NCBI RefSeq assembly: GCF_027622945.1
Contig: NZ_JAPZVQ010000006.1
Coordinates: 142,603-206,602, forward strand
Direction of reading: 5' to 3'
From: Glycomyces lechevalierae
GTDB taxonomy: Bacteria > Actinomycetota > Actinomycetes > Mycobacteriales > Micromonosporaceae
DNA length: 64,000 bases
Positions 24,826 to 35,047 of this stretch are shown in pieces; position 1 is the stretch's first letter; the number at the start of each line of letters is the position of its first letter. Below the pieces are notes generated by a model. The model did no database searches and had not been told where the DNA came from. It saw only the letters and a list, made by a program, of their open reading frames with translations. The translations under genes and the position numbers were made by a program.

Positions 24826-26163
24826 TCAGTCGACCGGGTTGGGAAGGGCCAGAAGCGCCTCGATCCGCGTCTTGATCTCCGCGAGGGCGTCCTCGGGAGT
24901 CATCTGCAGACCGTAGACCTGGTTGAAGATCGCGCCGGTCTCGTCGAAGAGGCGGGCCGCGGACCCGGAGAACCACGCGTCGGGGTCGAACTGGACGTTC
25001 TCGACGACGCCGGAGTACTCGGCGTTGGGCTGGAGGGCCTGGTAGTCGGCGCCTTCGGTGACGGGCAGGTAGGCGGGGGTGTGGCCGCCGCCCTCGCCCC
25101 AGCGGAAGCTGTGCTGGAGCATCCAGGCCGCGTACTCGATCGTGGCGTCGCGGACGGCGGGGTCCCAGCTGTTGTGGTGGGGCAGGACGAACGAGTGGCA
25201 GTCGCCCTGGGTGCGGCGGTTGCCGAAGAAGTCGGGCATCTCGGTCATGGAGAACCACTCGGGGTTGTCGCCGCCGAAGAGCTTGAAGCGGTTGAGCTCC
25301 CAGTTGCCGACCTGCACGAACGCGGAGGCGGCGTTCTCGAAGTTGGCCGCGCACTGCCCGCCGTCGGCGAACTGCGGGCACAGTCCCTCCTCCGACATCT
25401 TGTACATGACCTCGATGGCCGCGAGCGCCTTGTCGTCGTCCATCTCGTAGTCGCCGTCGGTGAAGGTCATCTCGCCGTCGGCCTGGCGGTACCAGGCCCA
25501 GAACTGCCGCCAGCCGCCGAGCGTGTCGAGGGAGGTGCCGTACTGGCCGGTGATGGCCTTGGCCTCGCGGAGGATGTCGAGGTAGGCCTCGACGCCGCTG
25601 GTCTCGATGAGCCTGCCGTCGGCGTCGAGCACGCCGATCTGCGCGCACAGGTCCTTGTTGTAGTAGTTGACCAGGGCGTGCGTGTCGAGGGGGACCGCGT
25701 AGAGCTCGTCGTCGACGAAGCACTTCTCCCAGATCTTCTCGGGGAAGTCGGCCGGGTCGAGGCCGTGGGCCTGGAGCTCGTCGAGGGTGATGGGGTCGAG
25801 GAGCGTGGCGGGCGAGACGCTCTTGAGCCGCGAGAGGTGGATCGTGGCGATGTCCGAGGCGTTGCCGCCGGAGGCGCCCATGACCAGGCGGGTGTAGAAC
25901 GGGGTGCCCCAGCCGAAGGTGGTGGCCTGCAGTTCGATGTCGGGGTGATCGGCCGAGAAGTCGTCGTGCATCTCGGTCATGACCGCGCCGTCGGCGCCGG
26001 CGAGGAGGTTCCACTGCTTGACGCGGGTCTTGCCGCTCAGGCCTCCGGCGACCGAGCCGCATCCGGCCAGTCCGAGACCGGCGGCCGCCGCGGTGCCGGT
26101 GAGGAGTGCCCTTCTGGAAACGGCTCCGAGAGGAGCGCCAGGGGGCGAGGGATGATTCGGCAT
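24826..26163 (-). CDS. Sugar-binding lipoprotein of ABC transporter
   Basis: Extracellular solute-binding protein (family 1), 445 residues, first gene of the operon. It has a twin-arginine-like RRALLTG stretch, hydrophobic core and lipobox LAGC near residue 36, so it should be lipid-anchored outside the membrane. Cluster-1 binding-protein features such as VKQWNLLAGADGAVMTEM follow. ATG 26163 chosen: it begins the signal peptide and lies downstream of a clear promoter; the open frame to 26577 would cross that promoter and the kgd terminator. A GGAG lies 13 bases upstream. Confidence 0.92.
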   Translation of the reverse strand: MPNHPSPPGAPLGAVSRRALLTGTAAAAGLGLAGCGSVAGGLSGKTRVKQWNLLAGADGAVMTEMHDDFSADHPDIELQATTFGWGTPFYTRLVMGASGGNASDIATIHLSRLKSVSPATLLDPITLDELQAHGLDPADFPEKIWEKCFVDDELYAVPLDTHALVNYYNKDLCAQIGVLDADGRLIETSGVEAYLDILREAKAITGQYGTSLDTLGGWRQFWAWYRQADGEMTFTDGDYEMDDDKALAAIEVMYKMSEEGLCPQFADGGQCAANFENAASAFVQVGNWELNRFKLFGGDNPEWFSMTEMPDFFGNRRTQGDCHSFVLPHHNSWDPAVRDATIEYAAWMLQHSFRWGEGGGHTPAYLPVTEGADYQALQPNAEYSGVVENVQFDPDAWFSGSAARLFDETGAIFNQVYGLQMTPEDALAEIKTRIEALLALPNPVD

Positions 26164-26226
26164 CAATGCATCACTCCAATGTGATTCTTTGTCGGGGAGG
26201 CCGGTCGGGGGGTGGGCCGTGGAGCC

Positions 26227-26331
26227 ATTGTTATCGTTCTCATCTGCACGGTCAAGGGCGGACATGCGAAGAAAACAATATTGCAATCTGCGTAAAGTTC
26301 CTTGGCGCCGAAACGTTATCGGTAAAGTTCC
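26227..26331 (-). promoter_or_regulatory. Promoter and operators of the sugar ABC operon
   Basis: On the minus strand TTGACC (26250-26255) and TAACAA (26228-26233) are 16 bp apart, giving a good sigma-70-type promoter about 60 bp before the ATG. Upstream, CCGA-N7-TCGG around AACGTT (26308-26322) resembles LacI-family operators with a central CG. A 10-bp direct repeat GTAAAGTTCC (plus strand) occurs at 26292 and 26322, exactly 30 bp apart. The shared CGATAAC in the -10 region and in the operator suggests a repressor contacts both. Confidence 0.55.
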
Positions 26332-26340
26332 CCGGGAAAC

Positions 26341-26372
26341 GGAAAGGGGAGGCCATGAGGCCTCCCCTTTCC
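26341..26372 (-). terminator. Hairpin terminator after kgd
   Basis: Perfect 14-bp stem GGAAAGGGGAGGCC with ATGA loop, 13 bp past the kgd stop. It separates kgd from the sugar ABC promoter. Confidence 0.85.
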
Positions 26373-26384
26373 CTTGCGTGCTCG

Positions 26385-29300
26385 CTACTGCGGCTGCGGG
26401 ACCGCCACGTCGACCAGCGCCTGCTGCTCGACCTCGTGGACCTTCGGCGAGCCGGTGGACGGCGCGGCGGCGGCCGGGCGGGAGATGCGGCGCAGGTGGA
26501 CCCCGCCGAGCTGCTCGAGCAGGTTGAGCGCGATGTGCGACCAGGCGCCCTGGTTCGCCGGCTCCTCCTGGACCCACGCGGTGTCGGTCGCGTTCGGGAA
26601 CGCCTCGAGGGCGGCCCGCAGCTCTTCGGCCGGGAGCGGGTAGAGCTGCTCGACGCGCAGGATCGCGGTGTCGGTGACGCCGCGGTTCTCACGGGCCGCG
26701 GCCAGGTCGTAGTAGACCTTGCCGGAGCACAGGAGGACGCGCTTGACGTTCTCGGCCTTGATCTGGCCGCTCGCGACGGCCGTGTCGCGCAGGACCGGCT
26801 GGAAGCGGCCGGTGGTGAACTCCTCGAGCGGGCTGACGGCGGCCTTGTGGCGCAGGAGCGACTTCGGCGTGAAGACCACGAGGGGCTTCTTGACCGGGTC
26901 GAGGGACTGGCGGCGCAGCAGGTGGAAGTAGTTCGCCGGGCTCGTGGAGTTGACGACGCGCATGTTCTCGTCGGCGCAGAGCTGCAGGAACCGCTCGATG
27001 CGGCCCGAGGTGTGGTCGGGGCCCGCGCCCTCGTGGCCGTGGGGGAGCAGCAGGGTCACGCCGGAGTGCTGGCCCCACTTGGCCTCGCCGGAGGAGATGA
27101 ACTCGTCCGTGATGGTCTGGGCGCCGTCGACGAAGTCGCCGAACTGGGCCTCCCAGAGGACCAGCATCTCGGGGTTCTCGACGGAGTAGCCGTACTCGAA
27201 GCCGAGGGCGGCGAACTCGGAGAGCAGCGAGTCGTAGACGAAGAACTTCGCGGCCTGCTCGCCGAGGTGCGCCAGCGGCGTGTACTCGGCGCCGGTGGCC
27301 TGGTCGACGACGACGGCGTGGCGCTGCACGAAGGTGCCGCGGCGCGAGTCCTGGCCGGCGAGGCGGATCGGCTTGCCCTGCATGAGGAGCGAGCCGAACG
27401 CGAGGGTCTCGGCGTAGGCCCAGTCGATGGCGCCCGAAGTGGACATCTCGCTGCGCTTCTCGAGGACCTTGCGCACCGCCTTGTGGGGGCCGAAGCCCTC
27501 GGGCAGGGTGGTGTGGGCCTTGCCGATCATCGCGATCGTCTCGGCGTCGACCGAGGTGTCGATGTCCGCGACCGGCTCGGGCTGGTGGCGCCACGGGAGC
27601 GGGCCGGTCTGCCCGGCCAGGGCCTCCTTGGTCTCGCGGAAGACCCGTTCGAGCTGGGCCTGGTAGTCCGCGAGGGCCTCCTCGGCGTCCTCCATCGTGA
27701 TGTCGCCGCGGCCGATGAGCGCGCGGGTGTAGAGCTTGCGCACGGACTGCTTGCCGTCGATGACCTGGTACATCTGCGGGTTGGTCATCTTCGGGTCGTC
27801 GCCCTCGTTGTGGCCGCGGCGGCGGTAGCAGACCATGTCGATGACGACGTCCTTGTTGAACTGCTGCCGGTACGCGAAGGCGAGCTTCGCGACCTCGCAC
27901 ACGGCCTCGGGGTCGTCCCCGTTGACGTGGAAGATCGGCGCCTGGATCATCCGGGCGACGTCGGTGCAGTACAGCGACGAGCGCGAGTGCGCCGGCGCGG
28001 TGGTGAAGCCGACCTGGTTGTTGACGACCACGTGCACGGTGCCGCCGGTGCGGTAGCCGCGCAGCTGCGAGAGGTTCAGGGTCTCGGCGACGACGCCCTG
28101 GCCCGCGAAGGCCGCGTCGCCGTGGATCGCCACGGGCATGACGGTGAAGCCGTCCTCGCCCAGGTTGAGCCGGTCCTGCTTGGCGCGCACGATGCCCTCG
28201 AGCACCGGGTTCACGGCCTCCAGGTGCGACGGGTTCGCGGCGACGGACACGACGGTCTCGTTCTTCCCGTCCGGTGAGGTGAACTTGCCGGTCAGGCCCA
28301 GGTGGTACTTGACGTCGCCGGAGCCGCCGATGCTCTTGGGGTCGATGTGCCCCTCGAACTCGGTGAAGATCTTGGAGAGCTTCTTGCCGACGATGTTGGC
28401 GAGCACGTTGAGGCGGCCGCGGTGCGGCATGCCGATGACGACCTCGTCGATGTCCGCGCCGGCGGCCTCGTTGAGGACGCGGTCGAGCAGCGGGATGAGC
28501 GATTCGCCGCCTTCGAGGCTGAACCGCTTCTGGCCCACGAACTTCGTCTGCAGGAAGGTCTCGAAGGCCTCGGCGGCGTTGAGCCGCCCGAGGATGTGCT
28601 TCTGCTCCTCGACCTTCGGCTTCTCGAACGGGACCTCGATGCGGCGCTGGATCCACGCGCGCTCCTCGGGGTCCTGGATGTGCATGTACTCCACGCCGAC
28701 GCGGCGGCAGTAGGAGTCGCGGAGCACGCCGAGGATGTCGCGCAGCTTCATGCGCTGCTGGCCCGCGAAGCCGCCCACCGGGAAGGTCCGGTCGAGGTCC
28801 CACAGGGTGAGGCCGTGCGACAGGATGTCGAGGTCGGGGTGGCGGCGGATCTCGTAGTGCAGCGGGTTCGTGTCCGCCATGAGGTGGCCGCGCACCCGGT
28901 ACGCGTGGATGAGCTCGATGACGCGGGCGTTCTTGTCGATCTGGCCCTCGTGGGTCTTCGACACGTCGCGGACCCAGCGGACCGGCTCGTAGGGGATGAG
29001 CAGCGAGCGGAAGACCTCGTCGAAGAAGCCGTCGCCGAGCAGCAGCTGGTGCAGCGTCGCCAGGAACTGGCCGGACTCGGCGCCCTGGATGATGCGGTGG
29101 TCGTAGGTCGAGGTCACGGTCATGATCCGGGAGACGCCCAGGTCGGACAGGGTCTCGTCGGAGGCCCCGGCGAACTCGGCGGGCACCTCCATGGCGCCGA
29201 CGCCGACGATGAGGCCCTGGCCCTTCATGAGGCGCGGCACGGAGTGGACGGTGCCGATCCCGCCGGGGTTCGTCAGCGTCAGGGTCGCCCCGGCGTGGTC

Positions 29301-30086
29301 CTCCATGGTGAGCTTGCCGTTGCGGGCCTTGCGGACCAGGTCCTCGTAGGCCTGCCAGAACTCGCGGAAGTCCATGGACTCGGTGTTCTTGATCGACGGC
29401 ACGACGAGCGTGCGCGAGCCGTCGGGCCTGGCGAGGTCGATCGCGAGGCCGAGGTTGATGTGCTCCGGGGTGACGAGCTGCGGCTTGCCGTCTACGACCT
29501 TGTACGAGGCGTTCATGCCCGGGTGGGCCTTGACGGCCTGCACCAGCGCGTAGCCGATCAGGTGGGTGAAGGAGACCTTCCCGCCCTGGCCGCGCTTGAG
29601 GTGGTTGTTGATGACGATCCGGTTGTCGAACAGGAGCTTCGCGGGGACCGCGCGCACCGAGGTGGCGGTGGGGATCTCCAGGGACGCGTCCATGTTCTGG
29701 GCCACCTTGGCCGCGACGCCTTTGAGCGGCTTGGTGGTGCCGGGTTCGTTCACGACGGAGTCTGCCTTCTTCGCGGGTTCGGGGGTCGACGCAGCGGCGG
29801 GAGCCGGCTCGGGTGCCGGCACGACGGCCGGCTCCGGCTTCGCCTCGGCGACGGGAGCGGCCTGCACAACCGGCTCCGGCGCAGCGGCGGGCGCGGGTGC
29901 GGCCGGCTCGGCCTTGCGCTCGCCCTCGTCGGCGAAGGTCGCGCCCGTCGGATCGCCGCCGAAGAACTCGCGCCATCCGGCGCTGACACTGTCGGGGTTT
30001 TCGCGGTAACGCTCATACATCTCGTTGACCAGCCATTCATTGGCACCGAAATCGGTCAACGGATTGCCCGGAGTCGCACTCGACAC
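26385..30086 (-). CDS. kgd: Multifunctional 2-oxoglutarate decarboxylase/dehydrogenase E1-E2
   Basis: Actinobacterial KGD/OdhA, a TCA-cycle enzyme fusing an E2-like succinyltransferase with the thiamine-dependent E1 part. 1233 residues: N-terminal [16 protein letters not shown] segment (the OdhI/GarA-sensitive region), Ala/Pro/Glu-rich linker (about 45-115), E2 catalytic domain (about 125-345) with [14 protein letters not shown] near its end, then E1 with [14 protein letters not shown], the thiamine-diphosphate motif [18 protein letters not shown] and [18 protein letters not shown] near the C-terminus. It lacks a lipoyl domain, as expected for this fusion. GTG 30086 behind AGAGGCG. Normally regulated by the FHA protein GarA, not present here. 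Confidence 0.97.
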   Translation of the reverse strand: MSSATPGNPLTDFGANEWLVNEMYERYRENPDSVSAGWREFFGGDPTGATFADEGERKAEPAAPAPAAAPEPVVQAAPVAEAKPEPAVVPAPEPAPAAASTPEPAKKADSVVNEPGTTKPLKGVAAKVAQNMDASLEIPTATSVRAVPAKLLFDNRIVINNHLKRGQGGKVSFTHLIGYALVQAVKAHPGMNASYKVVDGKPQLVTPEHINLGLAIDLARPDGSRTLVVPSIKNTESMDFREFWQAYEDLVRKARNGKLTMEDHAGATLTLTNPGGIGTVHSVPRLMKGQGLIVGVGAMEVPAEFAGASDETLSDLGVSRIMTVTSTYDHRIIQGAESGQFLATLHQLLLGDGFFDEVFRSLLIPYEPVRWVRDVSKTHEGQIDKNARVIELIHAYRVRGHLMADTNPLHYEIRRHPDLDILSHGLTLWDLDRTFPVGGFAGQQRMKLRDILGVLRDSYCRRVGVEYMHIQDPEERAWIQRRIEVPFEKPKVEEQKHILGRLNAAEAFETFLQTKFVGQKRFSLEGGESLIPLLDRVLNEAAGADIDEVVIGMPHRGRLNVLANIVGKKLSKIFTEFEGHIDPKSIGGSGDVKYHLGLTGKFTSPDGKNETVVSVAANPSHLEAVNPVLEGIVRAKQDRLNLGEDGFTVMPVAIHGDAAFAGQGVVAETLNLSQLRGYRTGGTVHVVVNNQVGFTTAPAHSRSSLYCTDVARMIQAPIFHVNGDDPEAVCEVAKLAFAYRQQFNKDVVIDMVCYRRRGHNEGDDPKMTNPQMYQVIDGKQSVRKLYTRALIGRGDITMEDAEEALADYQAQLERVFRETKEALAGQTGPLPWRHQPEPVADIDTSVDAETIAMIGKAHTTLPEGFGPHKAVRKVLEKRSEMSTSGAIDWAYAETLAFGSLLMQGKPIRLAGQDSRRGTFVQRHAVVVDQATGAEYTPLAHLGEQAAKFFVYDSLLSEFAALGFEYGYSVENPEMLVLWEAQFGDFVDGAQTITDEFISSGEAKWGQHSGVTLLLPHGHEGAGPDHTSGRIERFLQLCADENMRVVNSTSPANYFHLLRRQSLDPVKKPLVVFTPKSLLRHKAAVSPLEEFTTGRFQPVLRDTAVASGQIKAENVKRVLLCSGKVYYDLAAARENRGVTDTAILRVEQLYPLPAEELRAALEAFPNATDTAWVQEEPANQGAWSHIALNLLEQLGGVHLRRISRPAAAAPSTGSPKVHEVEQQALVDVAVPQPQ

Positions 30087-30393
30087 GACTGAATCGCCTC
30101 TTCTTTGACGCTGCGTGGACGGGGACGGCAGTCCCCGGACTCAAGGGTAACCGGGGGGAGGAAAAAGTGTAGTACCGGTAACGCCGTTGCGGGGCCGGTC
30201 ACTAGGGTCGTTGCGAATGTGCTGCGCAGCAGGCGGATACGCGTGCAAGTCTCGTTCGCCACACCGGCGTTTCGCACGAAGGCGGACGCCCGGTTGTGCG
30301 CGGAAAACCGGGTTTCCGGCCCGTCCCGGAACGCACGCGCGCCCCGGCGGGGCCGGGGCGCGGACGGTGAGAAAGCGTGATTCGCGAGCGGGC
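30087..30393 (-). other. Intergenic region upstream of kgd, with STAS gene terminator
   Basis: No gene in this 307-bp gap. A perfect 11-bp stem (CGCGCCCCGGC, loop GGG) at 30338-30362 lies downstream of the STAS gene stop and should end its transcript. The rest must hold the kgd promoter; TACACT on the minus strand near 30163-30168 is a possible -10 but its -35 is poor. Confidence 0.55.
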
Positions 30394-30747
30394 CTAGCCG
30401 GCCGCGCTGCGCTCCTTGCCCGAGAACGTCTCGGTCGGCTCCTCGAGCAACTCCTCGGCGCCGACGACGGTGAACAAGCGGGTGATGAAGCGGTTGGGGT
30501 TGACGACGGCCAGCGCGACGCCCATCTCGCGGGCGATCCGGTAGGCGACCACGATGGTGCCGATACCGGTGGAGTCGAGGACCGTCACCTTCGCGACGTC
30601 GACCCGGATGGCGGTGGCGCCGCCCGCCTCGAGAGCGTTGGTGATCGTCTCGCGGATCTGCGGCGCGGTCGCGTAGTCGACTTCGCCCGCCAGCTCGACG
30701 GTGACGACCCCGGCGTCGGTCGTGGCGGTCTCGATTGACAGCGTCAT
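30394..30747 (-). CDS. STAS-domain anti-anti-sigma factor
   Basis: 117-residue SpoIIAA/RsbV-like protein. The family phosphorylation site is visible as LDSTGIG with Ser59. When unphosphorylated it would bind an anti-sigma kinase and free a sigma factor. The C-terminus extends about 10 residues past the fold. ATG 30747 follows an AGGTGAG purine stretch. It is a single gene; the RsbW-like protein at 20004 is a possible but unproven partner. Confidence 0.88.
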   Translation of the reverse strand: MTLSIETATTDAGVVTVELAGEVDYATAPQIRETITNALEAGGATAIRVDVAKVTVLDSTGIGTIVVAYRIAREMGVALAVVNPNRFITRLFTVVGAEELLEEPTETFSGKERSAAG

Positions 30748-31032
30748 GAACTCACCTGATTCGGTAGGGTCCCGAGCGCATTACGTGCTCGGCTGCGACA
30801 CAAAGTCTATCCGACCCGTACGACGGAAAACAGTTCGCGCGCGCCAGTTTCCCGCATAGCCCCACACTCCTCAGATAAAGGTCACTCGATCGTGTTCCGA
30901 GCGGGTGCGCAGCGTCACCGCCGGAGGCCGTGCCCGGCCGCGGACCGCTTGGCACGTCCTGGCCGCGGGCGTATGCTTCACAACCACCCGTGACCTGCGG
31001 ACCGCTGACCCGCCGAAACCTGTGAGAGGCCC

Positions 31033-31752
31033 ATGCCGCTTTCGACCAGCCAGCCGAACGCCGAGACCGAGGCCACCCTGCTCGTCGTCGAGGACGAGGA
31101 GAACATCTGCGAACTCCTGGCCACGTCGCTGCGGTACGCGGGATTCGCCGTCCACGCCGTCGGCACCGGTGACGAAGCCCTCCGCTCCATCGCCCGGCAC
31201 CGCCCCGACCTGGTCGTCCTCGACGTCAACCTCCCCGACTTCGACGGATTCGAGGTCGTGCGCCGCATGCGCTCGGGCTCCGACCACACCCCCGTGCTCT
31301 TCCTCACCGCCCGCGACGACACCGCCGACACCGTCACCGGCCTCTCCGTGGGCGGCGACGACTACATCACCAAGCCCTTCGCGCTCGAAGAGGTCGTCGC
31401 CCGCATCCGCGCCGTCCTGCGCCGCTCCTCCGGCGAGCTGCCCCGCCCCTCCCGCCTGCAGTACGCCGACCTCGAACTCGACGAGGAGACCCACGAGGTG
31501 TGGCGCTCGGGCAAGGCCGTGCAGCTCTCGCCCACCGAGTTCAAGCTCCTGCGGTACTTCATGATCAACGCCGGGCGGGTGCTCTCCAAGGCCCAGATCC
31601 TCGACCACGTGTGGCGCTACGACTTCCGCGGCGACGACGGCATCGTCGAGTCCTACGTGTCCTATCTGCGCCGCAAGATCGACACGGGCGAGCCCAAACT
31701 CATCCAGACCCTCCGCGGCATCGGCTACGTCCTCCGGGAGCAGCCTCGTTGA
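31033..31752 (+). CDS. OmpR-family response regulator
   Basis: 239 residues: receiver domain (about 14-130) with acidic pocket EDE (20-22), phosphoacceptor Asp64 in VVLDVN and Lys in ITKPF, then a winged-helix DNA-binding domain (about 145-238). The receiver and linker resemble mycobacterial PhoP/TcrX-type regulators. ATG 31033 behind GAGAGGC. The stop overlaps the kinase start (TTGA), so it is co-translated with its partner at 31749. Target genes are unknown; the HtrA protease gene just downstream is an obvious candidate. Confidence 0.93.
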   Translation: MPLSTSQPNAETEATLLVVEDEENICELLATSLRYAGFAVHAVGTGDEALRSIARHRPDLVVLDVNLPDFDGFEVVRRMRSGSDHTPVLFLTARDDTADTVTGLSVGGDDYITKPFALEEVVARIRAVLRRSSGELPRPSRLQYADLELDEETHEVWRSGKAVQLSPTEFKLLRYFMINAGRVLSKAQILDHVWRYDFRGDDGIVESYVSYLRRKIDTGEPKLIQTLRGIGYVLREQPR

Positions 31753-33275
31753 GCGCCGTACTCGAAGGGGTCCGCGACAAGTGGGACCGGACGCCGCTGC
31801 GGGTCCGCCTCACGGCGGCCGTGCTCGTTCTGGTGGCGGGCTCCCTCAGCCTGATCAGCGTCTCCACGATCCTCGCGCTGCACTCCTACTTCCTCGGCAC
31901 CGTCGACGACGAGCTGCAGACGCAGCTGACCGGCTGGAAGCCGGACACGTTCGGCCCCATGGGCGCCGAGGACGACGACGAGTCGCCCGGCCTGCGGCCC
32001 GAGCAGTACCTCCTCAGCGTCGTGTACCCGGACGGCACCCGCGAGGACCGCACGAGCTACCACGCCGACCTGCCGGCGTTCGACTACGAGCAGGTCGCGG
32101 CCTCCAACGGCGAGGCGTTCACCGCGCTCAGCGCGGACGGGGTGACGCGCTGGCGGGTCCTGGGCCTGCCCGGCTCCGAAGTGGGCAGCAAGGACCCCGA
32201 CTACGTGCCCGAGGAGCACGACCTCGACCCTGACGCGTACTACGTGCTCTCCTACAAGCTCTCGCACTTCGACAAGACCGTGGCCGGGCTCGTGTGGGTG
32301 GACCTGCTCATCGGCGCGGGCGTGCTCGCGGGGCTGGCGGCGATCGGCGTGGGACTGGTGCGCGCGAGCCTCTCGCCGCTACGGCAGATCGAGAACACGG
32401 CGGCGATGATCGCGGCCGGGAACTACTCGCGGCGCGTGCCCGACCACGACCCGAACACCGAGGTCGGCCGGGTCGGGCGCGCCATCAACTCGATGCTGAC
32501 CAAAGTAGAGGGTGCGATCCGCGCCCGGGAATGGTCCGAGCAGCGCGCGCACGACTCCGAGGAGCGCATGCGCGAGTTCATCGCGGACGCCTCGCACGAG
32601 CTGCGGACGCCGCTGACGAGCGTGCGCGGGTACGCGGAGCTGGTGCGCACCAACCCGCAGATGCCGGAGGCCGAACGGCAGCAGTACGTCGGCCAGATCG
32701 AGGAGGCCGCCAAGCGGATGGGCCTGCTCGTGGGCGACCTGCTGCACCTGGCCCGGCTCGGGCAGGAGCGGCCGGTCGAGACCGAGCCGGTCGACCTGGC
32801 CGTGCTCGGCCACGAGGCGGTCGCGGCGCACGCGGTGACGGCCGAGGACCACGAGTTCCGCTTCACCTGCGTCCCCGGGTCGTCCACTGTGGTCGCCGCG
32901 GACCGGGCCCGGATGCGGCAGGTCCTCGACAACCTCCTCTCGAACGCCGTGCGCCACACCCCGGCGGGCACGCACATCGACGTCGAGGTCGCCGCCGAGG
33001 ACGCGTCCGTGCGGCTCACCGTCGCCGACGACGGCCCCGGCATGACCCCCGAGATCGCCGAACGCGTCTTCGAGCGGTTCTTCCGCTCCGCCTCCAACCC
33101 CGGTGTCTCCCACCCCGGCTCGGGGCTGGGCCTCGCGATCGTGGCCGCGATCGTCAAGGCCCACGGCGGGACCGTCCAGGTCGCCTCCGAGCCCGGCGAG
33201 GGCACGGCGTTCACCGTCGTCCTCACCGCCGAGCCGCCTGTGGACGAGCCCGCGACCGACGCCCCCGCCGACTAG
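31749..33275 (+). CDS. Membrane sensor histidine kinase
   Basis: 508 residues: helix 1 (about 22-45), extracytoplasmic sensor (46-178, acidic), helix 2 (about 179-203), HAMP (204-256), HisKA with His283 in DASHELRTPLTS, and ATPase domain with DNLLSNAVRHTP (N), DDGPGM (G1) and GSGLGLAIVAAIV (G2). Complete and apparently active partner of the regulator at 31033. Starts at TTG 31749 overlapping the regulator stop. Family resemblance is to actinobacterial PhoR/TcrY-like envelope-stress kinases; the signal is unknown. Confidence 0.93.
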   Translation: MSAVLEGVRDKWDRTPLRVRLTAAVLVLVAGSLSLISVSTILALHSYFLGTVDDELQTQLTGWKPDTFGPMGAEDDDESPGLRPEQYLLSVVYPDGTREDRTSYHADLPAFDYEQVAASNGEAFTALSADGVTRWRVLGLPGSEVGSKDPDYVPEEHDLDPDAYYVLSYKLSHFDKTVAGLVWVDLLIGAGVLAGLAAIGVGLVRASLSPLRQIENTAAMIAAGNYSRRVPDHDPNTEVGRVGRAINSMLTKVEGAIRAREWSEQRAHDSEERMREFIADASHELRTPLTSVRGYAELVRTNPQMPEAERQQYVGQIEEAAKRMGLLVGDLLHLARLGQERPVETEPVDLAVLGHEAVAAHAVTAEDHEFRFTCVPGSSTVVAADRARMRQVLDNLLSNAVRHTPAGTHIDVEVAAEDASVRLTVADDGPGMTPEIAERVFERFFRSASNPGVSHPGSGLGLAIVAAIVKAHGGTVQVASEPGEGTAFTVVLTAEPPVDEPATDAPAD

Positions 33276-33439
33276 GGAAGCTTGGAAAGCTTTAAAGACC
33301 GTCGATGCCTCACCCGCCCGCCGCGGCGGTCCCGACCCCGCTGACCAGTGCGCCCGCATCTGAAACCGTCGCGAAGCATTAAAGGGTTTTAAGGCGTTTT
33401 CGCAGCGGGCCGAGAGCTGGGCGCGGCATGCTGCCTTAC

Positions 33440-34924
33440 ATGAGCAGCACTGAGAGCACCAAGGGCCCCGAGGGGACCGAACCGCAGGGCCCCGACGGGC
33501 CTCGCACCCCCGACGCCGCACCCGAGCCGGTGGCCGACCCCGTCGCCCCGGCCGCCGAGCAGGCCGCGAGCCTGTCCCCGAGCACCACGCCCGCCGACGA
33601 CACCGCCGTCCTCGGCACGCCCGGGCCCGAGCACCAGCCGCACCCGGCCGCACCGCACGCGGCGCCGCAGGCCGCACCGGCCTACCCGGGCGCAGCGCCG
33701 CAAGCCGCCGCACCGGGCTACCCGGCCGGCTCCGCATCGCAAACCGCTGCGCCGCACACCGGGCAGACCCAGGTGATCCAAGGCGCGCCCGCTCCGGCAC
33801 CCGCCGGGGCCCCGCACATGTCCGCCCCCGCTTGGCAGCCCGGCGGCCCCGTCCCGCCCATGTACCACCAGCCCGGCGCACCCGTCGGCCCGCCGCCGCG
33901 GCCCCGCGGCCGCGGCAAGATCGTCGCCGGGGCGCTCGCCTTGGCGCTCATCGCAGGCGGCGCCGGCGGCATCGCCGGATGGTTCCTCAACGACGGCGAC
34001 GGCGGCATCACCACCGTCCAGTCCGTCTCGATGGACGCCGGCCAGGGCATGACCTACACCGAGATCGTCAACAAGGTCAGCCCCTCGGTCGTCACCATCG
34101 TGACCGACGCGGCCGAAGGCTCCGGCGTCGTCTACTCCAAGGACGGCTACATCGTCACCAACAACCACGTCGTGGACGGCGCGCAGTCCGTCCAGGTCCG
34201 CTTCTCGGACGGCACCACCGCCGACGCGTCCATCGTGGCCACCGACGCCACCCAGGACCTCGCCGTCATCCAGGTCTCCGGCGTCGACGACCTCACGCCC
34301 ATCACCTTCGCCGACTCCAGCGGCGTCCAGGTCGGCGACGTCGCCGTCGCGATCGGCTCGCCGCTCGGACTCGAAGGCACCGTCACCACCGGCATCGTCT
34401 CCGCCCTCGACCGGTCCATGACCGTCTCCGGCGAGCCGGGCGGGGGCCAGCAGTCCAGCTCGACCCTGAGCGGCCTGCTCCAGACCGACGCGGCCATCAA
34501 CTCCGGCAACTCCGGCGGCGCGCTCGTCAACGGCGACGGCGAGCTCATCGGCATCAACACCGCCATCGCCACCACCGACTCGGGCTCGATCGGCCTCGGC
34601 TTCTCGATCCCGTCCAACACCGTCAAGGACACCGTCGAGCAGCTCATCAAGAACGGCTCCGTGGAGCGCGGCTACCTCGGCGTCTCCGTCAGCGACACCG
34701 ACGGCAACGGCGCCATGGTCCTCAGCGTCGAACCCGACTCCCCGGCCGCCGAGGCCGGGCTCAAGGAAGGCGACGTGATCACCGCGATCGACGGGACCCC
34801 CGTCACCACCGCGTCCGAAGTGGTCGCCGCCGTCCAGGGCACCTCCTCGGGCACGGAGATCGCCATCACCTACACCCGCGACCAGCAGGAAGCCGAGACC
34901 ACGGCGACCCTCGCCGCCTCATAA
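33440..34924 (+). CDS. HtrA/DegP-type membrane serine protease with PDZ domain
   Basis: 494 residues. A long cytosolic Pro/Ala-rich tail (about 1-155), one membrane helix (about 160-180, IVAGALALALIAGGAGGIAGW), a trypsin-like domain with triad motifs NNHVVDGAQ (His), QDLAVIQ (Asp) and NSGNSGGAL (Ser), and a C-terminal PDZ domain (about 400-490). It degrades or refolds damaged proteins outside the membrane. In mycobacteria PepD/HtrA proteins with this layout respond to envelope stress; location after a two-component system fits. ATG 33440 preferred; ATG 33428 is in frame. No clear ribosome site for either. Confidence 0.9.
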   Translation: MSSTESTKGPEGTEPQGPDGPRTPDAAPEPVADPVAPAAEQAASLSPSTTPADDTAVLGTPGPEHQPHPAAPHAAPQAAPAYPGAAPQAAAPGYPAGSASQTAAPHTGQTQVIQGAPAPAPAGAPHMSAPAWQPGGPVPPMYHQPGAPVGPPPRPRGRGKIVAGALALALIAGGAGGIAGWFLNDGDGGITTVQSVSMDAGQGMTYTEIVNKVSPSVVTIVTDAAEGSGVVYSKDGYIVTNNHVVDGAQSVQVRFSDGTTADASIVATDATQDLAVIQVSGVDDLTPITFADSSGVQVGDVAVAIGSPLGLEGTVTTGIVSALDRSMTVSGEPGGGQQSSSTLSGLLQTDAAINSGNSGGALVNGDGELIGINTAIATTDSGSIGLGFSIPSNTVKDTVEQLIKNGSVERGYLGVSVSDTDGNGAMVLSVEPDSPAAEAGLKEGDVITAIDGTPVTTASEVVAAVQGTSSGTEIAITYTRDQQEAETTATLAAS

Positions 34925-34937
34925 TCGCGAGCACGAA

Positions 34938-34968
34938 CGCGGCCCCGAGCCTCAGGCTCGGGGCCGCG
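34938..34968. terminator. Bidirectional terminator after htrA-type gene
   Basis: Perfect 15-bp stem CGCGGCCCCGAGCCT around one central C, between the convergent stops at 34924 (+) and 35048 (-). Confidence 0.8.
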
Positions 34969-35047
34969 GACGTGCTCAAGGGCCGTTGAGCACGCGTCTC
35001 AAATGCCATGGCGCCATGTCGCGATCACGGCGCCAGGCGATCGGGGA

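Noticed and set aside
26164..26577. N-terminal extension of the sugar-binding protein frame
   Set aside because: It would cross the promoter, the kgd terminator and the end of kgd. The signal peptide begins at 26163.
30338..30362. Operator reading of the GC-rich inverted repeat near kgd
   Set aside because: An 11-bp GC stem with three-base loop just past the STAS stop is better explained as a terminator.
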